Source: Hyphomicrobiales bacterium
GTDB lineage: Bacteria; Pseudomonadota; Alphaproteobacteria; Rhizobiales; Rhizobiaceae
Reading direction: 5' to 3'
Assembly (NCBI GenBank): GCA_900465665.1
Contig: UBJO01000041.1
Location: 33,590-97,589 of the forward strand
Length of the DNA stretch: 64,000 bases
Each line of letters opens with the position of its first letter. Position 1 is the first letter of the stretch. Below, piece by piece: positions 1-8,659 of the stretch. The notes under the pieces are model-generated. The model was not told the DNA's origin. It made no database searches and saw only the letters and a list, made by a program, of their open reading frames with translations. The position numbers and the translations under genes were made by a program.

Positions 1-430
1 CCGCCAGTCCCTGGATGACCTCGTCACGGCCGATTACCTGGCCAAGGTTTGCTGGAAGAAATTGGGAAAGGGGCTTTGCATCGACCGCCGCCCTTTGGCC
101 GCCCGCTCCAGTCACCACCACGGGAACGACCCACCTGTAGCCGCGCCCGGTCTCGTTCTGGATGAAGCTGGCGCCATCCGCTGTCTCGCCCAGGCTTTTG
201 CGCAAAGCGGAAAGATGGACACGCATGGCGTTCTCATCGACGGTGGCGTCCGGCCATGCTCTCTGCATCAACTGATCCTTGGTGACCAGCTCTCCCGCCC
301 GCTCCACTAGCAGAATAAGCAGCTCGAGCGCTCGAGCGCCCAGACGAACAGGCTCTCCATTGGAAAATAGCGACCTTTGCCCAATCGAGAGTGTGAACCG
401 GTCGAACGTGTAGGAGGTGCTATCTTGCAT
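1..430 (-). CDS. Winged-helix (Trans_reg_C) transcriptional regulator with ATPase region, 3' end outside the window
   Basis: Only the first 143 codons are visible; the gene runs off the left edge. Reading on the minus strand from the ATG at 428-430, residues about 6-95 form an OmpR/CadC-type winged helix, with a segment reading LGARALELLILLVERAGELV and a recognition-helix region reading AWPDATVDENAMRVHLSALR. A linker follows, then IGRDEVIQGLA, which is how the STAND/AAA-type ATPase part of large one-component regulators usually begins. No receiver domain precedes the DNA-binding part, so this is a one-component regulator. The family usually has about 900 residues with C-terminal repeats or an ATPase; that part cannot be checked here. 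The domain call is firm; target genes are unknown. It is transcribed divergently from the AraC gene at 667. Confidence 0.8.
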   Translation of the reverse strand, partial: MQDSTSYTFDRFTLSIGQRSLFSNGEPVRLGARALELLILLVERAGELVTKDQLMQRAWPDATVDENAMRVHLSALRKSLGETADGASFIQNETGRGYRWVVPVVVTGAGGQRAAVDAKPLSQFLPANLGQVIGRDEVIQGLA

Positions 431-666
431 GATCGTTCATAAATCGAGGCGCTTCCGGTCATCATCTTATCAACCGGGAAGCTCGGCGTCCTTGGAAGCA
501 ATTACTTTTCTTGCGCAAAACGACTGTGCAGGCGGTTGCGCAAAGCGCCCCTTAATCTCGTTTGCAACTCTTCACAAAGCTTAAGTCACGGTCCGGGCCT
601 TGTCGGCGGTAAATGTTGGTCATCAACAACCGATTATTGGCCTCAACCCGCCGAAAGGAACTTCCG

Positions 667-1203
667 ATGTCTCTCTATCGCGTTACCGAAGCCGGTCCGA
701 TCTCACCGGTAGCCGTCAAGGATTTGCCCGCAAGCATCGCATCAACCCTGACCGAACTCCTCGATCAGGCCGGTTTCGAGGTGGATCGCGACGTCGACGC
801 CGTCAGGGTCTACCTCGACAAGGCGCGTGCGTTGCTCCGCAACGAACCGAATCCGGAATTTACCGGCGGTCTCGCACCCTGGCAAATGAAGCGCGTCAGC
901 CAGTTCGTTGAAGAGCATCTGTCATCGTCTATCCGCTGCGAAGATCTTGCGGCTTTGTGCCGCCTGAGCGTCAGCCACTTCTCGAAGTCGTTTCGCCAAA
1001 GCTTTGGTGTGCCGCCGCATCGATACGTTCAGGGCAGGCGCATTGATCGCGCCAAGAAGCTGCTGATCGAGAGCGGCGAGCCGCTTGTCCAGATCGCGCT
1101 TGAGTGCGGCATGGCCGACCAGGCTCACCTCTCCCGGCTCTTTCGGCAAGCGACCGGGGAGACCCCGAGCAGCTTCCGCCGCCGCCGAGCCTACGCGCAA
1201 TGA
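667..1203 (+). CDS. AraC-family transcriptional regulator, short form
   Basis: A 178-residue protein with the double helix-turn-helix of the AraC family in its C-terminal 100 residues. The first helix pair reads CEDLAALCRLSVSHFSKSFR and the second ALECGMADQAHLSRLFRQ, followed by TPSSFRRRR. The N-terminal 70 residues are short and match no effector domain I know, so this belongs to the small AraC proteins without a classic cupin sensor. The ATG at 667 is preferred over the upstream in-frame start at 613 because GAAAGGA lies 7 bases before it. Its stop overlaps the next gene's start as ATGA at 1200-1203, so the two are probably co-translated. It may control that operon; this is inference. Confidence 0.88.
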   Translation: MSLYRVTEAGPISPVAVKDLPASIASTLTELLDQAGFEVDRDVDAVRVYLDKARALLRNEPNPEFTGGLAPWQMKRVSQFVEEHLSSSIRCEDLAALCRLSVSHFSKSFRQSFGVPPHRYVQGRRIDRAKKLLIESGEPLVQIALECGMADQAHLSRLFRQATGETPSSFRRRRAYAQ

Positions 1204-2189
1204 TTTCCCAAGCTCTTCAAGAAAGCCATCAGACAATGCCGGTTCATATCACGCCTGCCTCGGCCAATCCCGTGCTCGAGACCCTGACCCAAGAATTCCT
1301 CGACCGCTTTCAAGGGCCGGCGAGGAGCATCAAGGAATTGAGAGAGCGCACGTCCGCTACCGATGCCCCCCACAATGCCGCAGCCCGGGTGATCGACATC
1401 GACGTCGAATTCCCGCCAAACCGCATCCGCGGCAGCCTGGTTCTTCCGGAAGGTGCAGGGTCACCGAGCCCGGTCCTTGTCTTTTTATGCGCGTCAAGAA
1501 CAGGAGATCGCGGCCCCATGAACGCGACGCGTTTGTGCCTCGACTTGGCCGTTGCCAGCCGTATCGCGATTTTCTGCCTTGACGCGAGCCAGGGGCAGTT
1601 ATCGGCAAGGGTGGCGTGCGCCCTTTCAACGCTCTCGGGGATCCAGCATAATGGCCGCTCACTTGGGCTCGATGGCTCGCGGTTGGCGGTGGCAGGAGAT
1701 GGTATCGGAGCGAAAGTCGCCGCAGTCGTTTCGATGGTCGCCAAGGACCGTCCCGATCCCGCAATCGCGCTTCAAATTCTGTTCAACCCGATATTCTCCA
1801 ACCACATCGAGACCGCCTCCCATGAAGCCTTTTCCGAAGGACCATGGATGACAGGCCAACTCATGTCGCAGATCCTGAAAGAACTGGGTGACCAAGCAGA
1901 TGCCGCACTTCCCTCACCGACGGAGGCCCGGATCAGGGAACTGGAGGGAATGCCTCCAACGCTCGTCATGACTGCCGAGAACGATATCGCTAGGGATGAA
2001 GGCGAAGAGTTTGCACGAAAGCTGATGCAGGCGGGAGTAAGAGTGAACGCCGTCCGCTTTCTAGGCACCATTCATGGTTTTGCAGTCCTGGGACCGCTTG
2101 CGGAGACCCCTGCTGCGCGAGGTGCCGTGGCTCAGGCGGCCGCCGTGTTGAAGGAGACATTCGGTGAACGACATCAAGAAAATTTGTGA
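1200..2189 (+). CDS. Alpha/beta-hydrolase-fold protein (HSL/acetyl-esterase type) lacking the catalytic serine
   Basis: A 329-residue protein in the layout of the hormone-sensitive-lipase family. The acid region (VMTAENDIARDEGEEFARKL, around residue 260) and the histidine region (GTIHGFA, near residue 293) are well kept. The nucleophile elbow, normally GDSAG, reads GDGIG (about residue 170), and the oxyanion-hole HGGG is replaced by a LCAS-like stretch. The usual Ser is therefore a Gly. It is either a non-catalytic relative, perhaps a ligand-binding partner of the AraC protein upstream, or an enzyme using another chemistry. ATG 1200 gives the ATGA overlap; ATG 1236 is an alternative start. 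The fold is well supported; activity is doubtful. Confidence 0.75.
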   Translation: MISQALQESHQTMPVHITPASANPVLETLTQEFLDRFQGPARSIKELRERTSATDAPHNAAARVIDIDVEFPPNRIRGSLVLPEGAGSPSPVLVFLCASRTGDRGPMNATRLCLDLAVASRIAIFCLDASQGQLSARVACALSTLSGIQHNGRSLGLDGSRLAVAGDGIGAKVAAVVSMVAKDRPDPAIALQILFNPIFSNHIETASHEAFSEGPWMTGQLMSQILKELGDQADAALPSPTEARIRELEGMPPTLVMTAENDIARDEGEEFARKLMQAGVRVNAVRFLGTIHGFAVLGPLAETPAARGAVAQAAAVLKETFGERHQENL

Positions 2190-2228
2190 GGAAAGCAGTC
2201 CGTATCACGTTCACGAATGCAGCTGAAT

Positions 2229-3086
2229 TCAACGTACTCCAGAGAGGAGGCTCACCGCGAGTTCGACAAATGCCCTGAGACGTCCTGAGCGCCGAATATC
2301 GCGATGATAGCCCATCCAGATATCGCGGCTTGGCGGGTCTTCGCCCAGATCCAGTCGCTGCAGATTTGGCTGTTTGTCTCCGACCGGCCGCGGCAGAACG
2401 GCGATGCCGACACCGGCACTGCTCATTTGCGCCTGGACGTTTCGGTTGTTCGATTTGACGATAACCTTGGCTTGTGGAAGCTTCGATTTAAGCCAGTCGA
2501 TATCGGGAAAGGCGCCTAGGGATGTGTCCATGGTTACAAGAGCACATCCCTGGCCCTCGCCGACCCGGGGTGGAGTTATATCCGCCGCAGCATAAACGCC
2601 GTAGGGCATCTCGATGAGCTTGCGCTGTACGACGTCGGCTTCTGTAAACGGCGAGATGCGGAACGAGACATCGGCCTCCCGCTGCGCGAGACTGAAGAGC
2701 CTAGTCCCGGTCAGAATTTCAGTGTCGACATGAGGGTACATCTTCACGAACGCGGCGACAACGGGCGGAAGGACCCAGGCTCCGAACCAGTCTGGAGAGG
2801 AGATTCGAAGGGTTCCCTCGAGCTTCTGGACATCTCCTGCCAGCCGCCTTTGAATGGCCAATGCACTCTCTTCCATATGCTCGGCGATCGATAGCACTGC
2901 AGAGCCTTCCTCGGTCAGAACGTAACCATCGCTGGTTCGCTGAAAAAGCGTCTGCCCCGTCGCATCCTCCATCGCTCGCAAACGCCGGCTGATCGTCGGG
3001 TGGCTGAGCTTGAGGGAGCGGCCGGCCGCTCCTAGCGTTCCCTCTCTGGCAACAGCGAGGAAAATCCTGACATCACTCCATTCCAT
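2229..3086 (-). CDS. LysR-family transcriptional regulator
   Basis: A 285-residue protein with the LysR winged helix-turn-helix at residues 1-60 (FLAVAREGTLGAAGRSLKLS, then HPTISRRLRAMEDATGQTLF) and a LysR substrate-binding domain after about residue 90. The effector domain contains a WFGAWVLPPVVAAF segment and a bipartite periplasmic-binding-like arrangement. It is transcribed away from the MFS gene at 3190 across a 103-bp gap, the classic layout of a LysR regulator controlling its divergent neighbour. Ligand unknown. The family call is secure; the role in regulating the exporter is inference from position. Confidence 0.9.
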   Translation of the reverse strand: MEWSDVRIFLAVAREGTLGAAGRSLKLSHPTISRRLRAMEDATGQTLFQRTSDGYVLTEEGSAVLSIAEHMEESALAIQRRLAGDVQKLEGTLRISSPDWFGAWVLPPVVAAFVKMYPHVDTEILTGTRLFSLAQREADVSFRISPFTEADVVQRKLIEMPYGVYAAADITPPRVGEGQGCALVTMDTSLGAFPDIDWLKSKLPQAKVIVKSNNRNVQAQMSSAGVGIAVLPRPVGDKQPNLQRLDLGEDPPSRDIWMGYHRDIRRSGRLRAFVELAVSLLSGVR

Positions 3087-3189
3087 ACCAGACCCCGTTC
3101 AAAAACGTACGAACATTGTGCATTGTCTTCAATTGCAGAACAAGCACGTCAGCCTGATATTCTCGCCCATCAACAATGAGGACGTCGAC
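3087..3189. promoter_or_regulatory. Divergent promoter region between the LysR gene and the MFS gene
   Basis: The 103 bases between the two start codons must hold both promoters and, by analogy with other LysR/target pairs, a T-N11-A type operator. The stretch is AT-richer than its flanks. I did not identify one unambiguous operator. Confidence 0.5.
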
Positions 3190-4356
3190 ATGACCATCCA
3201 TTATCAACCGACGGCGTTGCCGAAAATGACGACGCCTCTTACCTTCGCAATGGCGCTCGGTGCCGGCGCGGCGGTTGCCAACATTTACTACAATCAGCCG
3301 ATGCTGGAATTGATCGGAAAGGATCTGCCGCTTGCCGCAACACTGATCTCGCCGGTTACGCAACTCGGCTATGCCTTGGGGCTGTTCCTGCTGGTCCCCC
3401 TGGGAGATATCGTCGAGCGCAAGCGCCTGATCGTCGGCCAATTCATCATCCTTGCCATCGCTCTTCTTGGTGTCGCCTATGCCGGCAACACGGTGATGGT
3501 CGTGGTATTCTCTGCTCTCGTCGGAATTTCATCGACGGTCGCTCAGCAGATCATCCCGTTCGCGGTTCACCTCGCGACACCCGCGAAACGCGGCGCGACA
3601 GTCGGAACCCTGTTGTCCGGCGTGCTCGGGGGTATCCTCTTGAGCCGAACGGTCGCGGGCTACGTCGGCACCACCCTGGGTTGGCGGGAAATGTATATGA
3701 TCGCGGTCGCGGTCGCCCTTATCGGCGCGGCGAGCATGTGGGGCATTTTGCCCTATGTTCCTGCCTCGACATCGATGCGGTACCGGTCGCTGATATCGTC
3801 GATCGGCACGCTGTGGAAGGAACTTGCGGAACTGCGGCGGGCGGCCGTGACTCAGGCGCTGATATTTGCCGGTTTCTCAGCCTTCTGGACTGCGCTGCCA
3901 TTTCGCCTTGCTAAGCCTGATCTCGGACTCGGAGCCGAGGTCGCAGGCCTCTTTGGCATCGTTGGTGCCGTCGGCGTGGTCGCCGCTCCGATCGCCGGCC
4001 ATGTCGCCGACGCCAGAGGTCCGGCAATCGTGGTGCGGCTCGGCGCCATCATCGCCCTGATGTCGTGGGCGCTATTTGCGGCGTCTCCGACTATCCCCGG
4101 CCTCGTCATTGGGGTCATTGCCTTGGACTTCGGAATGCAGAGCGCGTTGGTATCGAACCAATCGCTGGTCTATGCCCTAAACCCGAACGCGCGTGCCCGT
4201 CTCAACACGGTCCTGATGGGCTCCATGTTTCTTGGCGGCGCGATCGGATCGGCCGTGGCCATTGCTGTCTGGACCAACGCCGGATGGCTCGCGGTAGCCT
4301 CGGTCGGCGGGCTGGTCAGCGCCATCGCCGTCGCACTTCAAGTGAGGCGCTCATAA
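3190..4356 (+). CDS. MFS transporter, drug/arabinose-efflux type
   Basis: A 388-residue integral membrane protein with about 12 hydrophobic segments. The signature loop between TM2 and TM3 is present (GDIVERKRLIVGQF; motif A of MFS exporters), and the first helix ends in NIYYNQPML, a stretch typical of the YnfM/NepI-like efflux group. The open frame extends upstream to 3010, but the start is placed at ATG 3190 because the upstream part overlaps the LysR gene on the other strand and lacks membrane character. It probably exports a small organic compound; the substrate cannot be read from the sequence. Confidence 0.88.
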   Translation: MTIHYQPTALPKMTTPLTFAMALGAGAAVANIYYNQPMLELIGKDLPLAATLISPVTQLGYALGLFLLVPLGDIVERKRLIVGQFIILAIALLGVAYAGNTVMVVVFSALVGISSTVAQQIIPFAVHLATPAKRGATVGTLLSGVLGGILLSRTVAGYVGTTLGWREMYMIAVAVALIGAASMWGILPYVPASTSMRYRSLISSIGTLWKELAELRRAAVTQALIFAGFSAFWTALPFRLAKPDLGLGAEVAGLFGIVGAVGVVAAPIAGHVADARGPAIVVRLGAIIALMSWALFAASPTIPGLVIGVIALDFGMQSALVSNQSLVYALNPNARARLNTVLMGSMFLGGAIGSAVAIAVWTNAGWLAVASVGGLVSAIAVALQVRRS

Positions 4357-4543
4357 GCGAGGACCATAGATTAAGGAGCTTGGCGGTCTGTGTCGCCGGT
4401 TCGGATTTGTGGGTCGAACAATCTCTGAAATTCAACGCCGCCATACGTGCTGAACGATCTCGCGATCAACGTCGCAGCCGCCCGCGCACAATCCGTTCGG
4501 CCGTCGGACACTTTTGAGAAGGCTGCGAGACAATTCGTGTCAC

Positions 4544-4566
4544 GGGCGGCGGCTCGCCACCCGCCC
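4544..4566. terminator. Possible bidirectional terminator hairpin between convergent genes
   Basis: GGGCGG at 4544-4549 can pair with CCGCCC at 4561-4566, and GGC (4551-4553) with GCC (4556-4558), around a two-base loop. It lies between the ends of the MFS gene and the convergent AraC gene. There is no T-tract, so it may only slow the polymerase. Confidence 0.35.
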
Positions 4567-4580
4567 CATGCCGCCCAGTG

Positions 4581-5462
4581 TTAGACTGCCCGCACCCGCA
4601 GTCTTGCGGCGTCCTTGAGCGGCGGCAGGCCAAACTGCCTAGCATATTCCCGACTGAACTGATTGGGGCTTTCATACCCGACGCCGAAAGCCACAGATGT
4701 CGCGGTGCCTTCCCCTGATAGCAGCAGGGAACGCGCATGCAGGAGACGAACGTGCTTCTGGTACTGGATAGGACTGAGCGCTGTTACCGCTTTGAAGTGG
4801 CGATGGAACGCGGACACGCTAAGTGCGGTCATCTCCTCCAGTTCCTCGACGCGGAGAGGCTTCGCGAAGTTTTCCCGGATCCACCGAATAGCGCCGCCGA
4901 CGCGTGCGAGAGGCGTCTCCGGCATCGCAATGTCGCGAAGCATCCAGCCGAGTGGCCCGCGCAGAACACGGAACAGGATTTCGCGCTCGTAGGCAGGTGC
5001 CAGGGCGGCGACATCGTCAGGACGGTCAATCAAACGAAGCATGCGCACCCAGGCATCGAGCAGCTCGGGAGTTATTGGAGCCACCGAAAATCCCGAGCTG
5101 TAGAGGGTTCCGCCGGCAGTCGTTGGCAGGTCAGCGATCAGGTTCGCAACGATGGCCGGATCGAGCGTGAGACTGATCGCGAGGTATGGTCGGCCACGTT
5201 CATCCGGATGGACCGAGCCCACGGCCGGCAGGTCGACCGACATGACGAAATAGGTGGCCGGATCGTAGTGAAATGTCCGGTCGCCAACCGTCATGGACTT
5301 CGATCCCGTCAGGATCAGATTGACCATCGGTTCGTAGACGGCGGCTAATTGATGCTCCGGGATCTCTCCTTGCACCATCGCCACTCGGGGTATCCCGGTT
5401 TCGGTTCGGCGGTTCTCCGCTCGCGCAGCCAGATGTCGGAGCTCTTCAAGCTGTTGTTCCAT
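4581..5462 (-). CDS. AraC-family regulator with AraC_N (YqhC-like) effector domain
   Basis: A 293-residue protein. The N-terminal half matches the AraC_N effector domain, with typical segments PMVNLILTGSKSMTVGD and SVDLPAVGSV. The C-terminal half carries two helix-turn-helix motifs (VEELEEMTALSVSAFHRHFK and SVAFGVGYESPNQFSREYAR). ATG 5462 is chosen because the effector domain begins there; an in-frame ATG at 5588 would add 42 residues without domain character. Divergent from the SDR operon at 5601, which it probably controls; E. coli YqhC, a regulator of this type, controls aldehyde-reductase genes. Family call firm, target inferred. Confidence 0.87.
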   Translation of the reverse strand: MEQQLEELRHLAARAENRRTETGIPRVAMVQGEIPEHQLAAVYEPMVNLILTGSKSMTVGDRTFHYDPATYFVMSVDLPAVGSVHPDERGRPYLAISLTLDPAIVANLIADLPTTAGGTLYSSGFSVAPITPELLDAWVRMLRLIDRPDDVAALAPAYEREILFRVLRGPLGWMLRDIAMPETPLARVGGAIRWIRENFAKPLRVEELEEMTALSVSAFHRHFKAVTALSPIQYQKHVRLLHARSLLLSGEGTATSVAFGVGYESPNQFSREYARQFGLPPLKDAARLRVRAV

Positions 5463-5600
5463 CGGAGGGACGATTGCACGCGCCGAAAGATGGAGCAAGA
5501 GGAAAGCAGAAATAGGCAATGATCGAGGAGGATCGGGTGAGCGCTGCGCGGCTGCCGCGGATATCAAATCGTCATCCACATCCGACATTGGAGACTTGTC

Positions 5601-6344
5601 ATGAAGATCGTTATTGTCACCGGCGGGAGCCGCGGGATCGGCGCCGCCACGGCGCGAATGTGCGCAGCGAAGGGTATGGGCGTCATCCTGACCTACAACA
5701 GTAATCGTGAGGCCGCGGACGACGTCGTCGCTTCTGTAAATGAGCTCGGCGGCCTTGCGGTCGCCCTAAACCTGGATGTCTCGCAGATCCATTCGTTCGC
5801 GGTCTTCCGCAAAAACGTAGAGAAAGTGCTCCAAGCGAGGTTCGGCCGCGGCGACTTTGACTTCCTGGTCAACAATGCGGGATATGGACTGTTCACGCCC
5901 CTCGCTGACGTGACCGAGGACCAGTTCGATGGTCTGTTCAATGTCCACCTCAAGGGACCGTTCTTCCTGACGCAAACGCTTCTGCCTCTGATGGCCGATG
6001 GCGGGCACATCGTGAACATGACGAGCGCGACCACCCGCGTCGCTTTCGCCGGAGTGGCTCCATACGCGTCCTTCAAAGGCGGCCTCGCGGTGATGACCCG
6101 ATACCTGGCCAAGGAACTCGGCGGACGACAGATCCGGTCGAACTCCGTTTCTCCAGGGCCGATCCGAACAGACCTTGGTGGCGGATTGAACGAGGAATTC
6201 GAAGCAAAGCTTGCGGCTATGGCGTCGCTGGGTCGCGTGGGCGAGCCCGACGAGGTTGGGAGTGTGGTCGCCAGTCTCCTCGCTGACGAGAACTGCTGGA
6301 TCAACGCACAGGACATCGAAGTTTCCGGCGGCTACGTGATCTAA
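5601..6344 (+). CDS. Short-chain dehydrogenase/reductase (classical SDR)
   Basis: A 247-residue Rossmann-fold oxidoreductase. The cofactor motif TGGSRGIG is at residues 7-14, NNAG near residue 91, and a serine (NMTSATT) lies ahead of the catalytic pair YASFK. The C-terminal segment SGGYVI is typical. Like FabG-type enzymes it should use NAD(P)H on a carbonyl or hydroxyl substrate; Tyr replaced by Phe after the TG motif is not seen. It heads an operon: the next gene begins 12 bases downstream. The divergent YqhC-like AraC gene suggests a role in reducing reactive aldehydes; that is inference. Confidence 0.9.
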   Translation: MKIVIVTGGSRGIGAATARMCAAKGMGVILTYNSNREAADDVVASVNELGGLAVALNLDVSQIHSFAVFRKNVEKVLQARFGRGDFDFLVNNAGYGLFTPLADVTEDQFDGLFNVHLKGPFFLTQTLLPLMADGGHIVNMTSATTRVAFAGVAPYASFKGGLAVMTRYLAKELGGRQIRSNSVSPGPIRTDLGGGLNEEFEAKLAAMASLGRVGEPDEVGSVVASLLADENCWINAQDIEVSGGYVI

Positions 6345-6356
6345 AGGAAAACAGCG

Positions 6357-6756
6357 ATGCTTGATCATATCTTTCTGACGGTTCTGGATACGGAACGCTC
6401 CATCAAGTTCTATTCCAGAAGCCTTCGGCCGATCGGGATCACCGAGCGGCACGACTACGATGGAAAGGACGGCCCCGTCGGCCATTGCGACCTTAAAGGC
6501 TTCGGCGCAAGCGGACGGATGTTCTTTCGGCTGCGGCAAGGCGAACCCTCGCCTAGGGCGGTTCATGTCGGCTTTGTCGCGAGCTCAGAAGCGTCTGTTG
6601 CCGCCGCCTACGACGCGGCGATTGCCGCGGGCGCCATGTCGATTCACGCGCCGGGATCGCCGCGTCACTATGACCCGCGCTACTTTGCATCGCAGGTGCG
6701 CGATCTTGTTGGCAACACTAGAGTTTGTCTTCAAGAGCTGGCAGCACGAAAGGTGA
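6357..6756 (+). pseudogene. VOC-family (glyoxalase/bleomycin resistance-like) protein, frameshifted near its end
   Basis: Residues 1-119 in the frame of ATG 6357 form a vicinal-oxygen-chelate domain (starting LDHIFLTVLDTERSIKFYSR, then FRLRQGEPSPRAVHVGFVA). After VRDLVGN at about 6716 this frame reads TRVCLQELAARK and runs into the next gene. In the +1 frame the same bases read LEFVFKSWQHER and stop at 6754-6756, the ending expected of a VOC protein (GN-x-EFVFK). Two bases appear to be missing (or one is extra) at about 6714-6720. The 249-residue open frame is thus an artificial or recent fusion of two genes. AAAGGA precedes the start by 8 bases. Confidence 0.72.
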
Positions 6757-6758
6757 CG

Positions 6759-7106
6759 ATGATGGAGCAAAAGGCTGACTTCCACGCCGTGGCCGCACGT
6801 CTGATCAATGCGACGAACGCTTTCGATACCGACGCGGTGACGGCTTTGTTCACTCCGGACGCGGTGATCGACGACCCGTCCACCGGAGAACGTTTCGACG
6901 GGCACGACGGCATCCGCGACTACGTCGAGCGGTTCTTCGTGGAATACAAGACAGTGACACGTCTCCTGACGGTGGAGGCGTTCGGCCCACGCAGCGCGCG
7001 CCTTCGAGTCGATTTCACAGGCGACTTCGGTCACGAGGTCGGACGACTTGATGTCAGATTGGACAGCACGGGACTGATCGAACGGATCGATGCAGACCTC
7101 GAATAG
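6759..7106 (+). CDS. SnoaL-like (NTF2-fold) polyketide-cyclase family protein
   Basis: A 115-residue NTF2-like protein: an N-terminal helix (HAVAARLINATNAFDTDAVT), then LFTPDAVIDDPSTGERFDGH and DGIRDYVERFF, the classic SnoaL_2 pattern. GAAAGG at 6748-6753 is a ribosome-binding site for ATG 6759 and supports separation from the VOC gene upstream. Members bind or isomerise small hydrophobic molecules; most are uncharacterised. Third gene of the SDR-VOC-SnoaL cluster. Confidence 0.75.
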   Translation: MMEQKADFHAVAARLINATNAFDTDAVTALFTPDAVIDDPSTGERFDGHDGIRDYVERFFVEYKTVTRLLTVEAFGPRSARLRVDFTGDFGHEVGRLDVRLDSTGLIERIDADLE

Positions 7107-7294
7107 CCCGCCGTCATTGCGCTACACGATGGGTCGCTCAGCATTTGGTGTTCTAGGATGTCTCTCCCTTTGCCATGCTTTGACATTGCCCCACTAACGC
7201 CATCCCTGCGTACAACCGAACGCTACCTCGCATGCCTAATGAGGAACATCAAACCGGCCCGAGGTTGGGTCTATACGAAGCGCTTACAGCGCAT

Positions 7295-7759
7295 TCAGCT
7301 CTCTCTTGTCCAAACTTTGCACACCGCAGTGTCTGTGTGACGCAAGGTTTCGAACCCCATTCGCGCATAGTATGATTGTGCAACAATGTTATCTTTGCCG
7401 ATAAACGCCTCGATCTTGGACAGTCCAGCTTCGATTGCTGCCTCGCGGCTGCATTCGAACAGTCGCCTGCCTACTCCCCTGCGAGCAGCGTCGGGCGACA
7501 CGTGCGTTCCTATGATGCCCCATCCAACCGGCGTTTCGTACCGGTTGCCCTCGGTTGCGTGGATAAGAGACTGTATCCCAAGAAGACTGCCTTTATCGTC
7601 CTCGGCAAGACAGCACCGGATGCCAACCGGGTTGTCCGTATAGTTTTCACGAACAAATTCGATGTCTGCTCGCGCGGTCCGCTTTCCAGCGGCGACAAGC
7701 TTCTGGAGCATCTCGCTGATCGCAGGCGCGTCTTGCGCGGTGGCGGCGCGAATATTCAC
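7295..7759 (-). CDS. GNAT-family N-acetyltransferase
   Basis: A 154-residue single-domain acetyltransferase. The acetyl-CoA-binding motif A is clear: IGTHVSPDAARRGVGRRLFE (R-x-x-G-x-G/A loop RRGVGR), followed by the C-terminal YYARMGFET motif typical of GNAT proteins. The start is GTG at 7759, preceded by a strong ribosome-binding site (AAGGAGG, five bases upstream on the minus strand). Substrate unknown: such enzymes act on amines of antibiotics, amino acids or proteins. It stands alone between the SnoaL and ROK genes. Confidence 0.88.
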   Translation of the reverse strand: MNIRAATAQDAPAISEMLQKLVAAGKRTARADIEFVRENYTDNPVGIRCCLAEDDKGSLLGIQSLIHATEGNRYETPVGWGIIGTHVSPDAARRGVGRRLFECSREAAIEAGLSKIEAFIGKDNIVAQSYYARMGFETLRHTDTAVCKVWTRES

Positions 7760-7811
7760 GGTAACCTCCTTTGATACGATGTGGATGGCTTGGTGAACCT
7801 ATGTTAGGCGG

Positions 7812-8504
7812 CTAAATGATCAGCGCCTTATCGGTCCACAGCCGATTGGCTCCGACAAAGGCCAATCTATTGTCCCCACGACGGCAGCCCGGCGGCAGTT
7901 CATCCAGTTCGTCCACCTGACCGCCACCGATGACGACATAATCTGGCAGCAGCGCTGCCTGCAGGCGCGAAACGACATCGAACACTGAGGCTTTCCATTT
8001 CTTGTGTCCCCTGCCGTCGAGACCTCGGCGGCCCACATAGTCCTCGAACGAGCCATGCTTTTTATAGGGCAAATGTGCAAGCTCAAGCGGCTGAGCGACG
8101 TTCTCGATCACCATCGCTGCGCCCAACCCGGTGCCCAGCCCCAAAAACAACAGCCGGCCACCATCATAACTGCCGATAGCTTGCATCAAGGCGTCGTTGA
8201 CAATCTTGACGGGTTTGCCGAAGGCTTGTTCAAAGTCAAAGTCTTTCCATCCCGGACCTAGGTTCACAGGTTCCAGCGACGGCCGATTGTCCTTCACTGG
8301 GCCGGGATAGCCAATGGAAAGGACATCATAGTCAACACCGTGCGCTAGTGCCTGAATGGCAGCGACGGCGTCCTTCGCCGAAGTCTTTGGCCCAGACTTT
8401 GCCTTCCGTTCTTCGATTCCGTCCGCCAATATCTTGATGTGATTGCCGCCGATATCGACCGCGAGGATGCGCTTGGATTGTGTGTCGGCATTTATGTCGG
8501 GCAT
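7812..8504 (-). CDS. ROK-family kinase, polyphosphate-glucokinase-like
   Basis: A 230-residue sugar-kinase-like protein. The phosphate-1 motif is VDIGGNHIK near the N-terminus; later come IGYPGPV, NDALMQAIGSY and the glycine-rich LFLGLGTGLGAA. The zinc-binding CxCGxxGC motif of repressors and many ROK glucokinases is absent, as in polyphosphate glucokinases, and the size fits that group. ATG 8504 is preferred over a TTG at 8522; AGGA lies 7 bases upstream. It lies downstream of and on the same strand as the GH15 gene. Released glucose could be phosphorylated by this kinase; the phosphate donor (ATP or polyphosphate) is inference. Confidence 0.72.
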   Translation of the reverse strand: MPDINADTQSKRILAVDIGGNHIKILADGIEERKAKSGPKTSAKDAVAAIQALAHGVDYDVLSIGYPGPVKDNRPSLEPVNLGPGWKDFDFEQAFGKPVKIVNDALMQAIGSYDGGRLLFLGLGTGLGAAMVIENVAQPLELAHLPYKKHGSFEDYVGRRGLDGRGHKKWKASVFDVVSRLQAALLPDYVVIGGGQVDELDELPPGCRRGDNRLAFVGANRLWTDKALII

Positions 8505-8659
8505 CGAAATCCTATCGGGCAAGAGAATGCGTCTAAAGAAACTCGGCGTGCATGACTTTTAACCTAGGGCCCGCGCGTTTTGGGTCCACACCGCCATCTT
8601 CGCTCGGTGTAGAATTGCAGCGAGCCGTCGTTGATTGCACGGAGCAGCGATCTGATCAC

